A program made the position numbers and the translations under genes. Below are positions 1 through 10,275 of a stretch of DNA of 64,000 nt, in pieces (position 1 is the first letter of the stretch; the number at the start of each line of letters is the position of its first letter). Origin of the DNA: Corynebacterium glaucum (lineage in GTDB: Bacteria; Actinomycetota; Actinomycetes; Mycobacteriales; Mycobacteriaceae); the NCBI RefSeq assembly GCF_030408855.1, contig NZ_CP047358.1, positions 1,550,001-1,614,000 on the forward strand, written 5' to 3'. The notes beneath the pieces were generated by a model. It worked only from the letters and a program-made list of their open reading frames with translations. It did no database searches and was not told the DNA's origin.

Positions 1-54
1 CACGATCTGCTGAATCTGCTTAGCCAAGCGCTGTGCACGTGGGTTATCAGCCAT
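1..54 (-). CDS. rbfA: Ribosome-binding factor A, N-terminal fragment
   Basis: Only the first 18 codons are inside the window; the gene runs off the left edge. The visible N-terminus reads MADNPRAQRLAKQIQQIV, typical of actinobacterial RbfA, which binds the 30S subunit and helps mature the 5' end of 16S rRNA. A good ribosome binding site (AAAGGAG) lies just upstream of the ATG. It follows infB on the same strand, the usual infB-rbfA order, with about 150 bp between them. Confidence 0.8.
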   Translation of the reverse strand, partial: MADNPRAQRLAKQIQQIV

Positions 55-206
55 GTCATCTCCTTTTGTTGCTGGTGAACAAAACCGTCCGCATCATCCT
101 ACCCCTGCCCTGCATTGGTACGACATGCGGGCGCAGGCCCCATCCTTGACTGGACAGCGGCCCGCGCCCGTGTACGGCTTACGGTATCTACGCGGCGTAT
201 TTACAG

Positions 207-3092
207 CTAGGTGCGCGGCACCTCAACCATCTCGTACGCCTGGATAACGTCATCGACCTGGATGTCCGGGTAGGACAAGACCATGCCGCATTCGTAGCCC
301 TTGGCAACCTCGGTGACGTCGTCCTTCTCGCGACGCAGCGAGTCGATCGTCGCGTCCGGGGTGACCACGTTGCCGTCGCGCACAAGGCGTACCTTGGCAC
401 CGCGCTTGACGGAGCCGTCGGTGACCATGCAACCGGCGATAAGACCCACTGCGGAGGCCTTGAAGATCTGGCGGATCTCGGCCTGGCCAAGGTCGCGCTC
501 TTCGTAGATCGGCTTGAGCATGCCGCGAAGCGCTGCCTCAACCTGATCGATGACCTGGTAGATCACCGAGTAGTAGCGGATCTCCACGCCCTCGTTGTTG
601 GCCTCTTCGGTGGCCTTACCTTCAGCGCGGACGTTGAACGCCACGATGACGGCGTCCGAAGCCGCAGCGAGCAGCACGTTGGTCTGGGTCACCGCACCGA
701 CACCGCGGTCGATGATGTTGACCTCGACCTCGTCGTCCACCTCGATCTTGAGCAGGGCTTCTTCCAGTGCCTCGACGGAACCGGCGTTGTCGCCCTTGAG
801 GATGAGGTTGAGCTGGCTAGTCTCCTTGAGCGCCTGGTCCAGGTTCTCCAGGGAGACGCGCTTCTTGGTGCGAGCCTGCATCGCGGCGCGGTGGCGGGCA
901 TCGCGCTGCGCAGCGATCTGGCGAGCCACGCGGTCGTCCTCGACCACGAGCAGGTTGTCACCCGGGCCAGGAACACCGTTGAGACCCTGAACCTGCACCG
1001 GACGCGACGGCCCAGCTTCCTCGACGTCGTTGCCCCACTCGTCGACCATGCGACGCACGCGGCCGAAGTTGCCGCCGACGACGATGGAGTCGCCGACGCG
1101 CAATGTACCGCGCTGGACAATCACGGTGGACACCGGGCCACGTCCGCGGTCCAGGTGAGACTCGATTGCCAAGCCCTGAGCATCCATGTCCGGGTTCGCC
1201 GTGAGCTCGAGGGCCGCGTCTGCGGTCAGCAGGACGGCCTCCAAAAGATCGTCGATACCCATGTTCTGCTTTGCGGAGATGTCGATGAACATCGTGTCGC
1301 CGCCGTACTCTTCCGGCACGAGACCGTACTCGGTGAGCTGGCCGCGGATCTTGTCCGGCTGCGCCTCTGGCTTATCGATCTTGTTCACCGCAACCACAAT
1401 CGGCAGTTCAGCCGCCTTGGCGTGATTGATCGCTTCGACAGTCTGCGGCATGACACCGTCGTCTGCCGCTACCACGAGGATCGCGAGGTCAGTCGACTTC
1501 GCACCGCGGGCGCGCATGGCTGTAAACGCCTCGTGACCCGGGGTATCCAGGAAGGTTATCGTGCGCGACTCATCCTCCAGCTCAACGGTAGTTTGGTACG
1601 CGCCGATGCCCTGGGTGATGCCGCCGGCCTCACCCTTACCCACGTTTGCCTGACGGATGGTATCCAGCAGGCGGGTCTTACCGTGGTCGACGTGGCCCAT
1701 GACCGAGACCACCGGAGGACGCTGCTCGAGCGCATCTTCGCCGCCTTCGTCTTCACCGAACTGCAGGTCAAAGGACTCGAGCAGCTCGCGGTCCTCGTCC
1801 TCCGGCGAGACAATCTCAACTTCGTAGTTGATCTCCGCACCCAGCAGCTGCAGGGTCTCCTCGGACACCGACTGCGTAGCAGTCACCATCTCGCCGAGGT
1901 TGAACAGCGCCTGCACCAAGTTCGACGCTTCAGTGCCGATCTTTTCTGCCAGGTCGGACAGGGTTGCGCCCTGACGCAGACGAACGGTTGCACCGCCGCC
2001 GTCGGGCAAGCGAACGCCACCGATGACGTTCGGTGCGTGCATCTCCTCGTACTCAGCACGCTTCTGGCCCTTCGACTTGCGACGCTTACCGGGGGCACCA
2101 CCCGGGCGACCGAACGCACCGGCGGTACCGCCGCGGCGTCCACCGCGACCACCACGGAAGCCGTCGCGCGGTCCGCCACCATGACCCGGACCACCCTGGC
2201 CACCACGACCACGACCCGGACCCCCCTGGCCACCGCGACCGCCGCGGCCCGCGTTCGCGGACTTGGACGGCATTTGCGTGGGACTCGGGTGCGCGGCCAT
2301 ATCGGCTGGCGACGGGCGGTTGCCACCGGGACGCGGGCCCGGACGGCCCTGTCGCTGACCTTGGCGCTCGCCGCCTGGGCGCTGACCACCCTGGCCCTGA
2401 CCCGGGCCTCGACCGCGACCAGCCTGCTGCTGGCCGCCTCGACCGCCACCCGGACGCGGTGCCGGACGGGCGCCGCCGGTGTTGGAAGAGAACGGGTTGT
2501 TTGCGACACGCGGACGCCCACCAGGCTTCGGCATCGGGCGCGGCATTGAACCCGGGGTTGGGCCGCCTTCAGCAGGCTTGGGTGCTGCAGGCTTCGGTGC
2601 CGCAGGTTTCGGGGCACCAGGCTTCGGCGAAGCAGCCTGCGCCGGCTTAGGTGCAGAGGCGGCAGGGGCGGCCTCGCTAGTGTTTGCGGCGGCTTTCGGT
2701 GCCGCCGGGGTGGCGGGCGAAGGCTTCGCTGCCTGTGCCGCAGGCTTTGCAGCGGCCGGTTTCGCAGTGGCTGGCTTTGGAGCACCAGGCTTCGGAGCCG
2801 TGGTCTTCGCCGCCGCTGGTTTCGCGGCGCCGGGCTTCGGCGCAGCCTTCTTCGCATCCGCTTTTGGTGATGCCTTGTCGGCCTTGTCGGCCTTTTCCGA
2901 CTTTTCCGCCTTTTCTGCACCGTCGCCGCTTTGGGCCTCGTAGTAGGCCTTCATCTTCTTCACCACCGGCGGTTCGATGGTGGAAGAGGCGGTCTTGACG
3001 AACTCGCCTTGTTCCTTGAGGGTGGCGAGCAGTTCCTTACTTGTTACGCCGAGCTGTTTTGCCAGTTCGTGAACGCGTAGCTTTCCGGGCAC
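207..3092 (-). CDS. infB: Translation initiation factor IF-2
   Basis: 961-aa IF-2, the GTPase that places fMet-tRNA on the 30S initiation complex. Residues 1-50 form the IF2_N domain. Residues about 55-345 are low complexity: first Lys-Pro-Ala repeats, then Gly/Arg/Gln-rich. The G domain begins with GHVDHGKT at 466-473, followed by DTPGHEA and NKID; domains II-IV end at VEVPRT. The start is a GTG preceded by AAGGAGA. The long disordered N-terminus is normal for actinobacteria. It lies downstream of ylxR and upstream of rbfA in the nusA operon. Several long open frames on the opposite strand are shadows of its GC-rich repeats. Confidence 0.98.
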   Translation of the reverse strand: MPGKLRVHELAKQLGVTSKELLATLKEQGEFVKTASSTIEPPVVKKMKAYYEAQSGDGAEKAEKSEKADKADKASPKADAKKAAPKPGAAKPAAAKTTAPKPGAPKPATAKPAAAKPAAQAAKPSPATPAAPKAAANTSEAAPAASAPKPAQAASPKPGAPKPAAPKPAAPKPAEGGPTPGSMPRPMPKPGGRPRVANNPFSSNTGGARPAPRPGGGRGGQQQAGRGRGPGQGQGGQRPGGERQGQRQGRPGPRPGGNRPSPADMAAHPSPTQMPSKSANAGRGGRGGQGGPGRGRGGQGGPGHGGGPRDGFRGGRGGRRGGTAGAFGRPGGAPGKRRKSKGQKRAEYEEMHAPNVIGGVRLPDGGGATVRLRQGATLSDLAEKIGTEASNLVQALFNLGEMVTATQSVSEETLQLLGAEINYEVEIVSPEDEDRELLESFDLQFGEDEGGEDALEQRPPVVSVMGHVDHGKTRLLDTIRQANVGKGEAGGITQGIGAYQTTVELEDESRTITFLDTPGHEAFTAMRARGAKSTDLAILVVAADDGVMPQTVEAINHAKAAELPIVVAVNKIDKPEAQPDKIRGQLTEYGLVPEEYGGDTMFIDISAKQNMGIDDLLEAVLLTADAALELTANPDMDAQGLAIESHLDRGRGPVSTVIVQRGTLRVGDSIVVGGNFGRVRRMVDEWGNDVEEAGPSRPVQVQGLNGVPGPGDNLLVVEDDRVARQIAAQRDARHRAAMQARTKKRVSLENLDQALKETSQLNLILKGDNAGSVEALEEALLKIEVDDEVEVNIIDRGVGAVTQTNVLLAAASDAVIVAFNVRAEGKATEEANNEGVEIRYYSVIYQVIDQVEAALRGMLKPIYEERDLGQAEIRQIFKASAVGLIAGCMVTDGSVKRGAKVRLVRDGNVVTPDATIDSLRREKDDVTEVAKGYECGMVLSYPDIQVDDVIQAYEMVEVPRT

Positions 3093-3214
3093 GTGTCTCC
3101 TTGTTGGTTTGCTAGGAGCATGTGCTTGCCAACGTGGTGTCGGCGGGAAGCTATCTGCCCCTAGGAGTGGTCAGTGACTTTCATCGCTGATGCTGCTTCA
3201 TGGTCGCGTACTCA

Positions 3215-3562
3215 TCAGTGTTCGGTCTTCCTATCGTCATGTGGGTCGTTCGATGCGTGTACGAGGTACGTACGTACTTGACTCACGTCTACCGCTGCTG
3301 ACGCCGCGGGAGACATACGGAGCGCGCGAGCGAATGCCCGTCGCCCCTCCGCAAGCTCTAACGCATCCAGCGTGGGTTTAATCCACGCTCCCCTGCCCGG
3401 CAGAGACCGCGACGGGTCAGGAGCGACCCGCCCCGGCATGTCCGGGTCGGCGACCACCCGCAGTAAACGGGTGTCGGGCAGCTGCTCGCGCGTGGCAATG
3501 CACGTGCGGATCCGGATCGGAAGGACGCGCTCAGCGTGTTCTGCGTGAGCGTCCATCCACAC
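3215..3562 (-). CDS. ylxR: YlxR-family RNA-binding protein (DUF448)
   Basis: 115-aa small basic protein of the YlxR family, encoded between nusA and infB in most bacteria. The family signature RTCIATREQ near residue 18 and GRGAWI near residue 56 are both present. The start is GTG after AAAGGTG; a GTG-TGG-ATG sequence leaves an alternative ATG two codons in. The family has been linked to RNase P and to nucleoid-associated roles, but its function here is unknown. Operon position is nusA-ylxR-infB, all minus strand. Confidence 0.85.
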   Translation of the reverse strand: MWMDAHAEHAERVLPIRIRTCIATREQLPDTRLLRVVADPDMPGRVAPDPSRSLPGRGAWIKPTLDALELAEGRRAFARALRMSPAASAAVDVSQVRTYLVHASNDPHDDRKTEH

Positions 3563-3662
3563 CTTTCTGCTAGCCCTGCGAGGATGTCTCCATCCCGCGC
3601 TGGATTCGGTTCTAAGCCGTATCCAAGGTTACGCCAAATCGCGGGGAAACTGTAGTTCCAGC

Positions 3663-4667
3663 TCAGCGCGCGTCGGCGTCAGAATGGATGTCGATCTTCC
3701 ACCCCGTCAACCGCGCAGCGAGGCGCGCATTTTGTCCCTCTTTGCCGATTGCTAGCGAGAGTTGATAGTCAGGCACGACGACCCGCGCAGTCTGGGTCTC
3801 CGCATCAACCACCTCGACGCTGATCACTTTCGACGGCGCGAGCGCGTTGCCCACGTATGTCGCTGGATCCTCGGAGTAATCGATGATGTCGATTTTCTCC
3901 CCGCCCAGCTGCTCCATGATGTTGGTGACGCGCGCACCCCGCGGTCCAATGCACGCACCCTTGGCGTTGACACCCTTGACCGTGGCGCGGACAGACACCT
4001 TCGAGCGGTGTCCGGCCTCGCGGGCGATGGCGATGATTTCCACCGACCCGTCAGCAACCTCCGGCACCTCGAGAGCGAACAGACCGCGCACGAGCTCCGG
4101 GTGGGTGCGCGACAAATGCACCATCACGTCGCGATCGCCCTTGTTCACACCAACGACGTACGCTTTCACGCGGTCGCCGTGGATCAGCTGCTCCCCGGGG
4201 ATTTTTTCTGCCGGCAAGAGGATGCCGTCTTGGGGGTCCGCCTCGGTGCCGATCTGGACGACGGTGATGCCGCGGGCTTCCTTGTTTGCGTCCCGTTGCA
4301 CCACGCCGGAGACGACCTGGCCCTCACGGCCCGAGTATTCCGTGTACACGCGGCCTGCTTCAGCCGTGCGCAGCTGCTTCTTAATTGCATCGCGGACCGC
4401 AACGGCACCGATGCGGGAGAAGTTCACCGGGGTGTCGTCGTATTCGGAGATCACCGCACCGTCGTCATCAAGCTCGGTGACAATGACGGTCACGTCGCCG
4501 GTGTCCGTGTCGATGTCGATGCGCGCCTTCGAGCCGTCCTCAAGCGGGTACTCGCGGTAGTCCCGATATGCCCACAGCAGCGCGTTGGCAATGGTCTCCA
4601 ACAGCTCGTTGAAGGAAATGCCTTGGTCACGCTCGATCGCCCGGAGGGCGCCCATGTCAATATTCAC
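3663..4667 (-). CDS. nusA: Transcription termination/antitermination factor NusA
   Basis: 334-aa NusA that binds RNA polymerase and nascent RNA. It has the N-terminal NusA domain ([12 protein letters not shown]), an S1 domain around residues 115-180, and two KH domains ([11 protein letters not shown] and [19 protein letters not shown]). It lacks the acidic C-terminal repeats of E. coli NusA, as is usual in actinobacteria. The start is GTG (frame [10 protein letters not shown]), 4 nt downstream of the rimP stop region, with GAGAGGT as ribosome binding site. rimP and nusA are therefore adjacent and probably co-transcribed. Confidence 0.97.
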   Translation of the reverse strand: MNIDMGALRAIERDQGISFNELLETIANALLWAYRDYREYPLEDGSKARIDIDTDTGDVTVIVTELDDDGAVISEYDDTPVNFSRIGAVAVRDAIKKQLRTAEAGRVYTEYSGREGQVVSGVVQRDANKEARGITVVQIGTEADPQDGILLPAEKIPGEQLIHGDRVKAYVVGVNKGDRDVMVHLSRTHPELVRGLFALEVPEVADGSVEIIAIAREAGHRSKVSVRATVKGVNAKGACIGPRGARVTNIMEQLGGEKIDIIDYSEDPATYVGNALAPSKVISVEVVDAETQTARVVVPDYQLSLAIGKEGQNARLAARLTGWKIDIHSDADAR

Positions 4668-4670
4668 TTA

Positions 4671-5213
4671 TTACCTCTCACCGGCCTCGAGCTTCGAGGC
4701 CTCCTCAAACGACAGTTCCGCCAGCTCCACCTCTGCGACGGGAGCAGCATTGAACTCAACTTCTACCACTGATTTAGGCATCTCGGAAACCGGCCGCACG
4801 AACACCTTTGGTGCCTTGCTACCGGCTTCCACAAGCACGAGCTCTCGCTCGTCGTCGCTGAGCGCGCCAATGCGGTAGGTCTCGCCGTCCACGTCGACGA
4901 GGCGGCCGCGGTTACGGCGCCAGTGCCTCGGCACGGTCAGCGGCAGGTCCACCCCAGGCGTAGTGATCTCCAGCGTGTAACCTGCGCCGAAGTTGACCTC
5001 TCCGGCGTCTTCCAGGTCGTCGAAAAGCGAAGAGAGCTCCTGACTGACCACCTCAAGCTCGTCGAGGGTCGGGCGCGAATCCGAGTCGAGGGCGACCACG
5101 ACCTGCGACTTTTTGCCTGCCTTGACCGTGCGGAGATTCTCAAGATCCATCCCGTGCTTCTCCGCGACGGGCGCGATGAGCCGGGTGAGCTCTTCTGTGC
5201 TGGGAAATGCCAT
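4671..5213 (-). CDS. rimP: Ribosome maturation factor RimP
   Basis: 180-aa RimP, required for 30S maturation. The core motif FGAGYTLEITTPGVDLPLT near the middle is conserved. The open frame extends further upstream, but I take the start as ATG 5211-5213 (MAFPSTEEL), because this gives the family N-terminus. A TAGGCT -10 box at 5221-5226 also lies exactly 7 nt upstream, consistent with a leaderless transcript. The C-terminus is acidic and longer than in E. coli. First gene of the rimP-nusA-ylxR-infB-rbfA block; divergent from the lipoprotein gene at 5245. Confidence 0.95.
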   Translation of the reverse strand: MAFPSTEELTRLIAPVAEKHGMDLENLRTVKAGKKSQVVVALDSDSRPTLDELEVVSQELSSLFDDLEDAGEVNFGAGYTLEITTPGVDLPLTVPRHWRRNRGRLVDVDGETYRIGALSDDERELVLVEAGSKAPKVFVRPVSEMPKSVVEVEFNAAPVAEVELAELSFEEASKLEAGER

Positions 5214-5244
5214 GCGCTCCAGCCTATCGTGTAGCGTTTTGCGG
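5214..5244. promoter_or_regulatory. 31-bp divergent rimP / lipoprotein promoter region
   Basis: The whole gap contains two -10-like hexamers back to back: TAGGCT on the minus strand (5221-5226) for rimP and TAGCGT on the plus strand (5232-5237) for the lipoprotein. Each ends 7 nt before its start codon. There is no room for 5' untranslated regions, so both transcripts are predicted to be leaderless. Each promoter's -35 region would fall inside the opposite gene. This is inferred from spacing. Confidence 0.5.
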
Positions 5245-6048
5245 GTGAAGAAGCTGCTCATTACCGTTCCGCTGGTGTTGTTGCTCGGGGGTTGCACGGT
5301 GATGGATGTGGTGGGGCCGCGCCCGAATAAGGAAGTCATGGCGCTGGCGAAGCAAGCTCATGCCGACGGGTTGCCGAGCGGGGCCACCGAGGATTACCGG
5401 CAGCTGCGCACAGAGCAGTCCGATGCACTCAAGGCCGAAGCGCTGCGGCTGTGCGGGATCACCCCAGAGGGCGAGGCTCCGTCGTCGTGCTCAGTGAACT
5501 TCGACGACGCAGAGCTCCCCGCCAGCATTGGGGCGCAGGAGCTTGTGTCTCTCACGGCAGACACTGCGCCGCGGTTGCCCAAGGAATCGGTGGCGCTAGC
5601 CGTGGAGCAAGCTATCGACGCGACAGCGATGCAGCCGGTAGCGCTGGACAACGTCGGTTCAGCGACGCTGACCAGCGAAGCCGACATCACTCACGCCACG
5701 GCCGTGGTTCAGCGCGAGGCGGAGCTGCAGTACGGACTCGGGTTCGCGCTTGCGTTTGCCGATGACCCGCTACGCGAGCGCATTGCCGTGTTACGGGAGG
5801 CGTCGCGGGAACGCACCGACGCGCTCACCCCGAGCATCCCGCTCGACGACGGATCCCTTGCGCCCTCCCCCGGCTACCAGTTCGTGGAGGGCCACACCGA
5901 ACCCACCACACTCGAGGAAGCACAACTGCTTGTCGACGCCCTGCAGCGCGCGGTGATCGACGAGACCGCTGCTGCAGCGGCGAACGCGGAGGAAGCAACG
6001 TTTATGCACGATGCGATCCTTCTCGCGGCGCACGCGAGGCGGGTTTAA
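5245..6048 (+). CDS. DUF4439-like alpha-helical lipoprotein
   Basis: 267-aa predicted lipoprotein. The GTG start gives the signal peptide VKKLLITVPLVLLLGGC, whose LGGC lipobox places acylated Cys at residue 17. The C-terminal 140 residues are helical and resemble the ferritin-like DUF4439 domain (AELQYGLGFALAF, then LREASRERTDAL). A gene of this family sits divergently next to rimP in other mycolate-containing actinobacteria, which supports the call. Likely exposed outside the membrane; function unknown. Its stop TAA overlaps the stop of the convergent ABC permease gene. Probably leaderless (TAGCGT, 7 nt, GTG). Confidence 0.7.
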   Translation: MKKLLITVPLVLLLGGCTVMDVVGPRPNKEVMALAKQAHADGLPSGATEDYRQLRTEQSDALKAEALRLCGITPEGEAPSSCSVNFDDAELPASIGAQELVSLTADTAPRLPKESVALAVEQAIDATAMQPVALDNVGSATLTSEADITHATAVVQREAELQYGLGFALAFADDPLRERIAVLREASRERTDALTPSIPLDDGSLAPSPGYQFVEGHTEPTTLEEAQLLVDALQRAVIDETAAAAANAEEATFMHDAILLAAHARRV

Positions 6049-7802
6049 GCTGAACGCGACTCTTCATCCGGTGCTGGGATGAAAGCGGTCATACTTGTGC
6101 CGATAAACACCACAGCAAACAGTACCCAGAGCCCAGCCGGCATGAACGGGACAAACGCCCCCAAGGTGCCGGTGGTTACCGTGTGCGCCACTGCCGCGTA
6201 CCAAAATGCAGCGATGACAGCGGCGAGGGTTCCGATGGCATAAGGAAAAAGTAGCGCCCAGAAGCTCGACCATGCAATGCTCCGGCGGGTTCGCCCGAGT
6301 ATGTCCAGGGGCGAGAAGAAGCGTCGCAACCCCGCCAACTTGCCCAGTGTTGAGACGACCAGGATGACGCAGGTAGCCAACAGCATGTACGCGGACAGCG
6401 GGATGAAGCCAGCAGTGCCGTCGCCGTTTGGTCCGTAGTAGAGCTGCGAATTCCAGGCTTTCTTTCTCACCCAGTCGTGAGAGCTGATCGATGTGTAGCC
6501 GTCCGGGAGCGCCGCGTTTGGATTCGCAACAAGCAGTGCCCACTGCGGTGCTACAGGCGGTTCCTGCGAAACCGCGGCGAACAGCTGCATGAAGTCAAGA
6601 CGGAACGGGTTCACTGCATCAATTGGAGTCGGGTCAGCGATGAAAGCGCTCAGCACCTCCGGAGACGAGCCCGCAAGGGTGTAGTCGGTGGCGAGGTCCA
6701 TCGGCACGGATGTCTCCCCGGAGTCGTAGACATCCGATGGTTGCCACGAGATCACTCCTTGACACTGCTCCCCCAGGTTGTCGCAGAGTTGGGTAGCTTC
6801 CTCAGCGGGAATGAGCCGCAAGTCCTGCTGGACCACGATGTCGACAGCGTGAATCTTCTCCGCCGAGTAGTGACGGGTAGCAGCGAGGGAGGATTCAACC
6901 CAGGTGAAAGCCACAAGCGGGATTGCAACTACTAGCGAAACCAACCCGATCCGGCTGAGGGTCCCGGCAACTCCCGCAGAACGGATACCCAGCGTTGCCG
7001 GCGACCAACCCGACACTAGGTGCAACAAGCGTGACAGCCCTCGCCCCAGTATTGCTCCAAGCGGCCGGGATATAGCCAGCGCGAGGAACGGACTGGTGAA
7101 GAACAGAAGTACGAACGCCGCTGTCGACGCCCCTGCAGCAGCGCTCCACACTCCCGCCCCGAGGGCAAACGCTGCGAGCACGCTGGTGATTCCGCCCCGA
7201 AGCTTCATCCGCGTTGTCTTCGCGCCGGAAGTGGCGTGTGCAGTGTTTTGCTCCAACACCTTAAACGCGTTGAGTGGGGCCAGCGAAACCACATAGATGG
7301 TGAGAAGTGTTACAAAGGTCGGAATTATTACCTGAAGCGGTGATCCCCACTGATACGGCAGTTCCTTATTCATGCCCAGTAGCACTAACGCCAAGAACGG
7401 CCGGACAATCAGTCGCCCGAGTACGACTGCAGATACCGTTGCCAGCAGGACTAGAAACAGACCTTGGCGCAGAAATTGGCGTCGGAAGAAACCGTTGCTC
7501 ATCCCGAGGTTTCGTAGAGCTGCAACCACTTCACGGTGGTCAAGGATGAAGTTCTGGTGCGCCAAACGCACACCGATAAGCGTTGGAATGGTGCCGATGA
7601 GGCTGAGGTTTGTCATCCCCGCTTTCAGGTCAGAGTCTCCGCCCTCAGAGAATGCGGTGTAGAAGATCGTGCCTACCAGTGTGCCGATAATGACGGCGGT
7701 AAAAACCAATCCGCCGATGTACGGGCGCGCTGTGGTACGCACTTCTTGCTGGTATGCACGCTGCGGCGTTACTTTCATAGGCTCGGTTGCTAGGGCAGTC
7801 AT
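6045..7802 (-). CDS. ABC transporter permease, FtsX/MacB-like
   Basis: 585-aa membrane protein with about eight to ten hydrophobic segments and a large extracytoplasmic loop between roughly residues 310 and 460. The repeated FtsX-like permease arrangement suggests an exporter or a lipid- or peptide-handling (MacB, BceB-like) system rather than an importer; no substrate-binding protein is encoded nearby. It is translationally coupled to the upstream ATPase gene through an ATGA overlap at 7799-7802. Substrate unknown. Confidence 0.75.
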   Translation of the reverse strand: MTALATEPMKVTPQRAYQQEVRTTARPYIGGLVFTAVIIGTLVGTIFYTAFSEGGDSDLKAGMTNLSLIGTIPTLIGVRLAHQNFILDHREVVAALRNLGMSNGFFRRQFLRQGLFLVLLATVSAVVLGRLIVRPFLALVLLGMNKELPYQWGSPLQVIIPTFVTLLTIYVVSLAPLNAFKVLEQNTAHATSGAKTTRMKLRGGITSVLAAFALGAGVWSAAAGASTAAFVLLFFTSPFLALAISRPLGAILGRGLSRLLHLVSGWSPATLGIRSAGVAGTLSRIGLVSLVVAIPLVAFTWVESSLAATRHYSAEKIHAVDIVVQQDLRLIPAEEATQLCDNLGEQCQGVISWQPSDVYDSGETSVPMDLATDYTLAGSSPEVLSAFIADPTPIDAVNPFRLDFMQLFAAVSQEPPVAPQWALLVANPNAALPDGYTSISSHDWVRKKAWNSQLYYGPNGDGTAGFIPLSAYMLLATCVILVVSTLGKLAGLRRFFSPLDILGRTRRSIAWSSFWALLFPYAIGTLAAVIAAFWYAAVAHTVTTGTLGAFVPFMPAGLWVLFAVVFIGTSMTAFIPAPDEESRSA

Positions 7803-8437
7803 GCGCCCATCTCAATCAGCACGTCAGAGGCTCCGCCGAAGAGCTGTTGGTGCGAGCAGTACACCACAATCGAACCGGCCTGAGCTGCCTGAACCAATGA
7901 GGTCTCAACCCGCTGAATGTTATGCCCGTCGAGAGCGCTCACCGGCTCGTCGAGAAGCAAAAGCGGCGCCTGTTTCGCCAGAGCCTGAGCCAAACCAACC
8001 CTTTGTTGCTGCCCACCCGAAAGTTCACTTGGGTACGCAGACGCATACTCTCCCATTCCCAGCTGGTCGAGTATTGCACTTTGCTGCGTAGTATCCATAC
8101 CACCCCCGGCGACATCAACCGCCAGGGCCAAGTTCTCCGCGCACGTCAGACTTGGCAAGAGGGTCGGTGCTTGAGGGGCGTAGCCGACGTTGCCAGCCCG
8201 CCACGATGCCCATTGCTTGTCAGACCATTTACGTGCACTTTCACCGTCGATGACTACTTCACCTGATTGCGGCACTCGCAAGCCAGCGAGAATATCCAGC
8301 GCTGTCGATTTACCAGATCCGGACGGCCCCGTAATCACGTAGATTCCAGGGTTCTCCAGAGCAAAAGACACCCCCCGAAGTACCGGGTCTGCGTACTTGG
8401 CGTACCGATACTCAACTGAATTCCACTGCAGTTTCAT
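7799..8437 (-). CDS. ABC transporter ATP-binding protein
   Basis: 212-aa ABC ATPase. Walker A is GPSGSGKST near residue 37, the signature is LSGGQQQRVGLAQALA near residue 138, and Walker B is LLLLDEPVSALD. It matches the LolD/MacB-like class that partners with FtsX-type permeases. It begins 5 bp after the proS stop and overlaps the permease by 4 bp, so proS-ATPase-permease probably form one transcript. Substrate unknown. Confidence 0.9.
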   Translation of the reverse strand: MKLQWNSVEYRYAKYADPVLRGVSFALENPGIYVITGPSGSGKSTALDILAGLRVPQSGEVVIDGESARKWSDKQWASWRAGNVGYAPQAPTLLPSLTCAENLALAVDVAGGGMDTTQQSAILDQLGMGEYASAYPSELSGGQQQRVGLAQALAKQAPLLLLDEPVSALDGHNIQRVETSLVQAAQAGSIVVYCSHQQLFGGASDVLIEMGA

Positions 8438-8442
8438 TGTGG

Positions 8443-10245
8443 CTACTTCCCCGCTAGCGGCGCAGTCTCTTTGCGCACCAGCTCGACGACCTGGTCCACG
8501 ATGCGGTCCGCCGGAACCTCAAGGGTTTCACCGCCGCGGATACGCAGCTCCACGATGCCGTCGGCGAAGCTGCGGCCCAGGATCACCAGGAACGGCATGC
8601 CCAGCAGCTCAGCGTCCTTGAACTTCACGCCAGGCGATACCTTCGGGCGGTCGTCGAAGAGCACCTCGAGGCCGGCGGCGTCGAACTCGGTGACCAACCG
8701 CTCCCCTGCCTCCAGCGCTGCGGCGTCTTTGTTCGCGACAGCAACGTGCACCTGGTACGGCGCGATGGCAACCGGCCACACCAGGCCCTTGTCGTCGTGG
8801 CGCTGCTCGGCCACCACAGCCATCATGCGGCTCACGCCAATGCCGTAGGAGCCCATGGTGGGCACGGCACGCTTGCCGTTTTCGTCCAAGATCTGCACGT
8901 CGAAGGCCTCGGTGTACTTGCGACCCAGCTGGAAGATGTGGCCCAGCTCGATACCACGCGCAAGCTCGAGCGTGCCGTTGCCGGACGGCGAGGGGTCGCC
9001 CTCCTTAATCTCTGCGGCCTCGATGAATCCATCCACCGTGAAGTCGCGGCCGGCAACCAGGCCCACCACGTGCTTCTGCTGCGCATCGGCGCCGGTGATC
9101 CAGCTCGTGCCGTCGACCACGCGCGGGTCGGCGAGCACACGCACGCCATTTGCAGCCAGCGCACGCGGGCCAACGTAGCCCTTCACCAAAAAGCCCGACT
9201 TGGCAAAGTCCTCCTCGCTGGCCAGCTCAAAGGTCGCCGGCTCGAGCGAGGCCTCGAGGCGCTTCTCGTCGAGCTCGCGGTCGCCTGGGATCAAAATTCC
9301 GGTCAGCTGCGGGCCGACGGGCTCGCCGCCCTCGGTCACAGCGCGCGGGTCATCCACTTTGACCACCATGCACTTGAGGGTGTCGGCGGCGGTGACCTCG
9401 TGGCCGTCGACAAGCACCTGCGCACTGTTCGCCCAGTCCACCAGCGCGGTAATGGTCTCCGAGGCCGGGGTGTCGTGCTCTACCGGCTCCGGCAGGCCTT
9501 CAAAGGCTTGGGCTTCAGGCACCACAGTGGTCACGGCCTCAACGTTTGCCGCGAAGTCGCCCGCGGTGGAGACCACGAACGTGTCCTCGCCGTTGTCGGA
9601 ATATGCGAGGAACTCTTCCGACGCAGATCCGCCCATTGCGCCCGAAGTCGCCTTGCAGATCTCGTAGCGCAGGCCCACTCGGTCGAATATCCGCTGGTAC
9701 GCCGCCCGGTGCGCGGCGTAGGACTCATCTAACCCCTCATCGGTCATGTCGAAGGAGTAGCTGTCCTTCATCACAAACTCACGCCCGCGCAGGATGCCCG
9801 CACGCGGGCGCGCCTCATCGCGGTACTTCGTCTGGATTTGATAGAGCGTGACCGGGAAGTCCTTGTACGAGGAGTAAAGGTCTTTCACCGCGGCGGTGAA
9901 CATCTCCTCGTGCGTGGGCCCAAGCAGCATGTCCGCACCTTTGCGGTCCTGCAGGCGGAACAGATCATCGCCGTACTCGGTCCAGCGGTTCGTCGCCTCG
10001 TACGGTTCACGCGGCAACAGCGCCGGGAATAGCAGCTCCTGCGCTCCCATCGCGTCCATCTCCTCGCGCACAATGCCCTCGATCTTGCGCAGCGTGCGCA
10101 GCCCCAGCGGCAGCCAGGAATACACACCCGGCGCTGCGCGTCGCACGTAGCCAGCGCGCACCAGCAGCTTGTGGCTGGGCACCTCGGCATCGGCGGGATC
10201 TTCGCGCAGCGTGCGCAGGAACAAGGTGGAGAGGCGTGTGATCAT
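8443..10245 (-). CDS. proS: Proline--tRNA ligase
   Basis: 600-aa class II prolyl-tRNA synthetase of the bacterial type with an editing (INS) domain between motifs 2 and 3. Visible landmarks are [32 protein letters not shown] (motif 2 region) and [11 protein letters not shown] (motif 3). I chose ATG 10243-10245 ([10 protein letters not shown]) over upstream codons because it gives the family N-terminus and lies 7 nt after a TAAACT -10 box, consistent with a leaderless mRNA. The two ABC transporter genes follow with almost no gap. Confidence 0.97.
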   Translation of the reverse strand: MITRLSTLFLRTLREDPADAEVPSHKLLVRAGYVRRAAPGVYSWLPLGLRTLRKIEGIVREEMDAMGAQELLFPALLPREPYEATNRWTEYGDDLFRLQDRKGADMLLGPTHEEMFTAAVKDLYSSYKDFPVTLYQIQTKYRDEARPRAGILRGREFVMKDSYSFDMTDEGLDESYAAHRAAYQRIFDRVGLRYEICKATSGAMGGSASEEFLAYSDNGEDTFVVSTAGDFAANVEAVTTVVPEAQAFEGLPEPVEHDTPASETITALVDWANSAQVLVDGHEVTAADTLKCMVVKVDDPRAVTEGGEPVGPQLTGILIPGDRELDEKRLEASLEPATFELASEEDFAKSGFLVKGYVGPRALAANGVRVLADPRVVDGTSWITGADAQQKHVVGLVAGRDFTVDGFIEAAEIKEGDPSPSGNGTLELARGIELGHIFQLGRKYTEAFDVQILDENGKRAVPTMGSYGIGVSRMMAVVAEQRHDDKGLVWPVAIAPYQVHVAVANKDAAALEAGERLVTEFDAAGLEVLFDDRPKVSPGVKFKDAELLGMPFLVILGRSFADGIVELRIRGGETLEVPADRIVDQVVELVRKETAPLAGK

Positions 10246-10275
10246 GCGGGGAAGTTTACCGCTAGGGTTTTTCGC
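10246..10275. promoter_or_regulatory. 30-bp divergent proS / yaaA promoter region
   Basis: TAAACT on the minus strand (10253-10258) serves proS and TAGGGT on the plus strand (10263-10268) serves yaaA. The hexamers are only 4 bp apart, and each is followed by exactly 7 nt and then the start codon. This is the same geometry as the rimP and sumT/selO divergent gaps. Inferred from sequence only. Confidence 0.5.

Noticed and set aside
891..2549. 552-aa plus-strand open frame opposite infB
   Set aside because: Antisense shadow of the IF-2 repeat region and GTPase; no recognisable motif or ribosome binding site.
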